Source: Bacteroidota bacterium
GTDB lineage: Bacteria > Bacteroidota > Bacteroidia > Flavobacteriales > Crocinitomicaceae
Assembly: GCA_005798205.1 (NCBI GenBank)
Contig: SYKJ01000060.1
Span: 1-7,752, forward strand
DNA length: 7,752 nucleotides
Direction: 5' to 3'
The translations under genes and the position numbers were made by a program. Every line of letters starts with the position of its first letter. Within the stretch, counting starts at the first letter, position 1. The notes beneath the pieces are model-generated. The model was not told where the DNA came from, made no database searches, and saw only the letters and a program-made list of their open reading frames with translations. Positions 6,818 to 7,752 of this stretch are shown in pieces.

Positions 6818-6833
6818 ATCACCTTAAAATCAC
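6812..6833. repeat. Short tandem direct repeat upstream of arginase
   Basis: TTAAAAATCAC (6812-6822) is followed one base later by TTAAAATCAC (6824-6833), two near-identical copies about one helical turn apart. They cover roughly -28 to -49 of the inferred arginase start site, the place where an activator or repressor would bind. The function is inferred from position only. Confidence 0.35.
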
Positions 6834-6846
6834 TGCAAAATAATTT

Positions 6847-6854
6847 TATCTTTG
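6847..6854 (+). promoter_or_regulatory. -7 box of the arginase promoter
   Basis: TATCTTTG matches TAnnTTTG exactly and is identical to the pdhA box. Transcription would start around 6861, about 16 bases before the ATG at 6877. No -33 TTG is seen at the usual spacing; the direct repeat covers that area. Confidence 0.7.
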
Positions 6855-6859
6855 TGTTA

Positions 6860-6872
6860 CCCTCCAAAAGGG
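6860..6872 (+). promoter_or_regulatory. Small hairpin in the arginase leader
   Basis: CCCT (6860-6863) can pair with AGGG (6869-6872) around the loop CCAAA. The right arm and loop contain AAAAGGGA, the only purine-rich Shine-Dalgarno-like stretch beside a start codon that I noticed in the window, four bases before the ATG. The four-pair stem is weak, and a regulatory role is speculative. Confidence 0.3.
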
Positions 6873-6876
6873 ATTT

Positions 6877-7752
6877 ATGATTTCAAATCTTCAATTTATT
6901 TTTAATGACTCAGAATTAGGCGCAGGAACACGTGGTTCATCATTGGGTTCGAATGCTATAGTTGATGCGGCGCAAGCTATTTCCAGTAAGTTTTTTTTTA
7001 ATAAAGAGATCCTTCACGTTCAAAATTTTAATTATGAATTGGATAATCCCACTATTTATTCATTTGCCAAGTACATTGATGGAATAGATAAAGTTTTTGA
7101 GGCGGTTTCAAATGATGTTTATAACTCCCTGCTTTCCAAAAAGTTTCCTGTTATTATAGCTGGAGATCATTCTTCGGCTGGAGGAACAATTTCAGGAATA
7201 CAAAAAGCCAATCCGGGCAAGCGCCTTGGCGTAATTTGGATTGATGCGCACGCAGATTTACACTCTCCGTATACAAGCCCATCAGGAAATATGCACGGAA
7301 TGCCGGTAGCAACTGCTTTGGGCATTGATAATCTTGAATCTCAGAGAAATAAGGTAGATACTGAAACTGCAAATTATTGGAATAAATTAAAATCAAATGC
7401 CTTGAAGCCCGAGGATTTAGTTTATGTTTCAGTTCGCGATACTGAGAAGGAAGAGGACTTCTTGATCCAGAATTTAAAGATTAGAAATTTTTCTGTAAAA
7501 GAGATTCGCTCTCTGGGAATATCAAATGTGATTCCTGCCATTTCCGCTCAACTTGAAGCTTGTGATATTATTTATGTTTCTTTTGATGTTGATTCAATGG
7601 ACCCGGAATTATCATCGTATGGCACGGGAACTCCAGTAAAAGACGGTTTAAGTCCTACGGAGGCAAAAGAAATCCTTCAGGGTTGTCTAAGCTCTCCTAA
7701 AACGATTGCCTTTGAGTTGGTAGAAGTAAATCCAAGCTTAAATAAAAAAAAT
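6877..7752 (+). CDS. rocF: Arginase (ureohydrolase family), C-terminus cut by window edge
   Basis: An open frame of 292 codons from the ATG at 6877 to the right edge with no stop; probably only a short C-terminal piece is missing, as arginases are usually a little over 300 residues. The ureohydrolase metal-binding motifs are complete: G-D-H-S (96-99), I-D-A-H-A-D-L-H (122-129) and S-F-D-V-D-S-M-D-P (235-243). The expected Mn2+ ligands are H98, D123, H125, D127, D237 and D239. G-N-M-H-G (137-141) carries the arginase H140 equivalent of rat H141. G-T-G-T-P-V (249-254) and the E-V-N-P end motif (283-286) favour arginase over agmatinase or formimidoylglutamase. The enzyme hydrolyses arginine to ornithine and urea in the cytoplasm. 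No ornithine aminotransferase, transporter or urease gene is visible beside it, so its pathway context is unseen. The gene is divergent from trhO, with a strong -7 box and a short leader. Confidence 0.9.
   Translation, partial: MISNLQFIFNDSELGAGTRGSSLGSNAIVDAAQAISSKFFFNKEILHVQNFNYELDNPTIYSFAKYIDGIDKVFEAVSNDVYNSLLSKKFPVIIAGDHSSAGGTISGIQKANPGKRLGVIWIDAHADLHSPYTSPSGNMHGMPVATALGIDNLESQRNKVDTETANYWNKLKSNALKPEDLVYVSVRDTEKEEDFLIQNLKIRNFSVKEIRSLGISNVIPAISAQLEACDIIYVSFDVDSMDPELSSYGTGTPVKDGLSPTEAKEILQGCLSSPKTIAFELVEVNPSLNKKN

Noticed and set aside
7154..7396. Minus-strand open frame of 80 codons near the right end
   Set aside because: It is antisense to arginase, whose metal-binding motifs span the same bases.
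1..7752. Mobile element, CRISPR array, toxin-antitoxin or defence island
   Set aside because: No transposase, integrase, long repeats, spaced repeat array or small toxin-like gene pair is visible; the genes are conserved housekeeping families.

Overview
The window looks like an ordinary chromosomal housekeeping segment from a member of the Bacteroidota, most likely the Flavobacteriia. The evidence is AT-rich DNA, A/T-rich leaders with almost no Shine-Dalgarno sequences, -7 boxes of the Bacteroidota form TAnnTTTG (clearest as TATCTTTG), and protein families in the versions usual for that phylum: a fused SpmA/SpmB-type nucleoside-recognition membrane protein, and a pdhA-pdhC pair without pdhB. 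Genus cannot be settled from the sequence alone.

Left part (1-952): a minus-strand pair, a pirin-family cupin followed 10 bp later by a nitroreductase-family NAD(P)H oxidoreductase that runs off the left edge. Divergent from it, on the plus strand (953-2422), is a multi-pass membrane protein with two nucleoside-recognition (Gate) domains. It ends 15 bp from the convergent pdhC stop.

Middle (2438-4755): pdhA (pyruvate dehydrogenase E1 alpha) and pdhC (dihydrolipoyl acetyltransferase E2) form a tight minus-strand operon with its own -7 box. E1 beta and E3, which the working complex needs, are not in the window.

Right part (4827-7752): trhO (tRNA U34 hydroxylase, rhodanese family) and lgt (prolipoprotein diacylglyceryl transferase) are minus-strand genes separated by a single base. 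A 132-bp divergent promoter region separates trhO from a plus-strand arginase gene that is cut by the right edge after 292 codons. 

The genes serve central carbon metabolism (pyruvate to acetyl-CoA), lipoprotein maturation, tRNA wobble modification and arginine catabolism. I see no mobile element, CRISPR array, RNA gene or defence system, and no undescribed system. The points worth a second look are small: two start codons that longest-ORF calling would misplace inside promoter boxes, the soluble insert of the Gate-domain protein, short AT palindromes near two promoters, and a leader hairpin in front of arginase.
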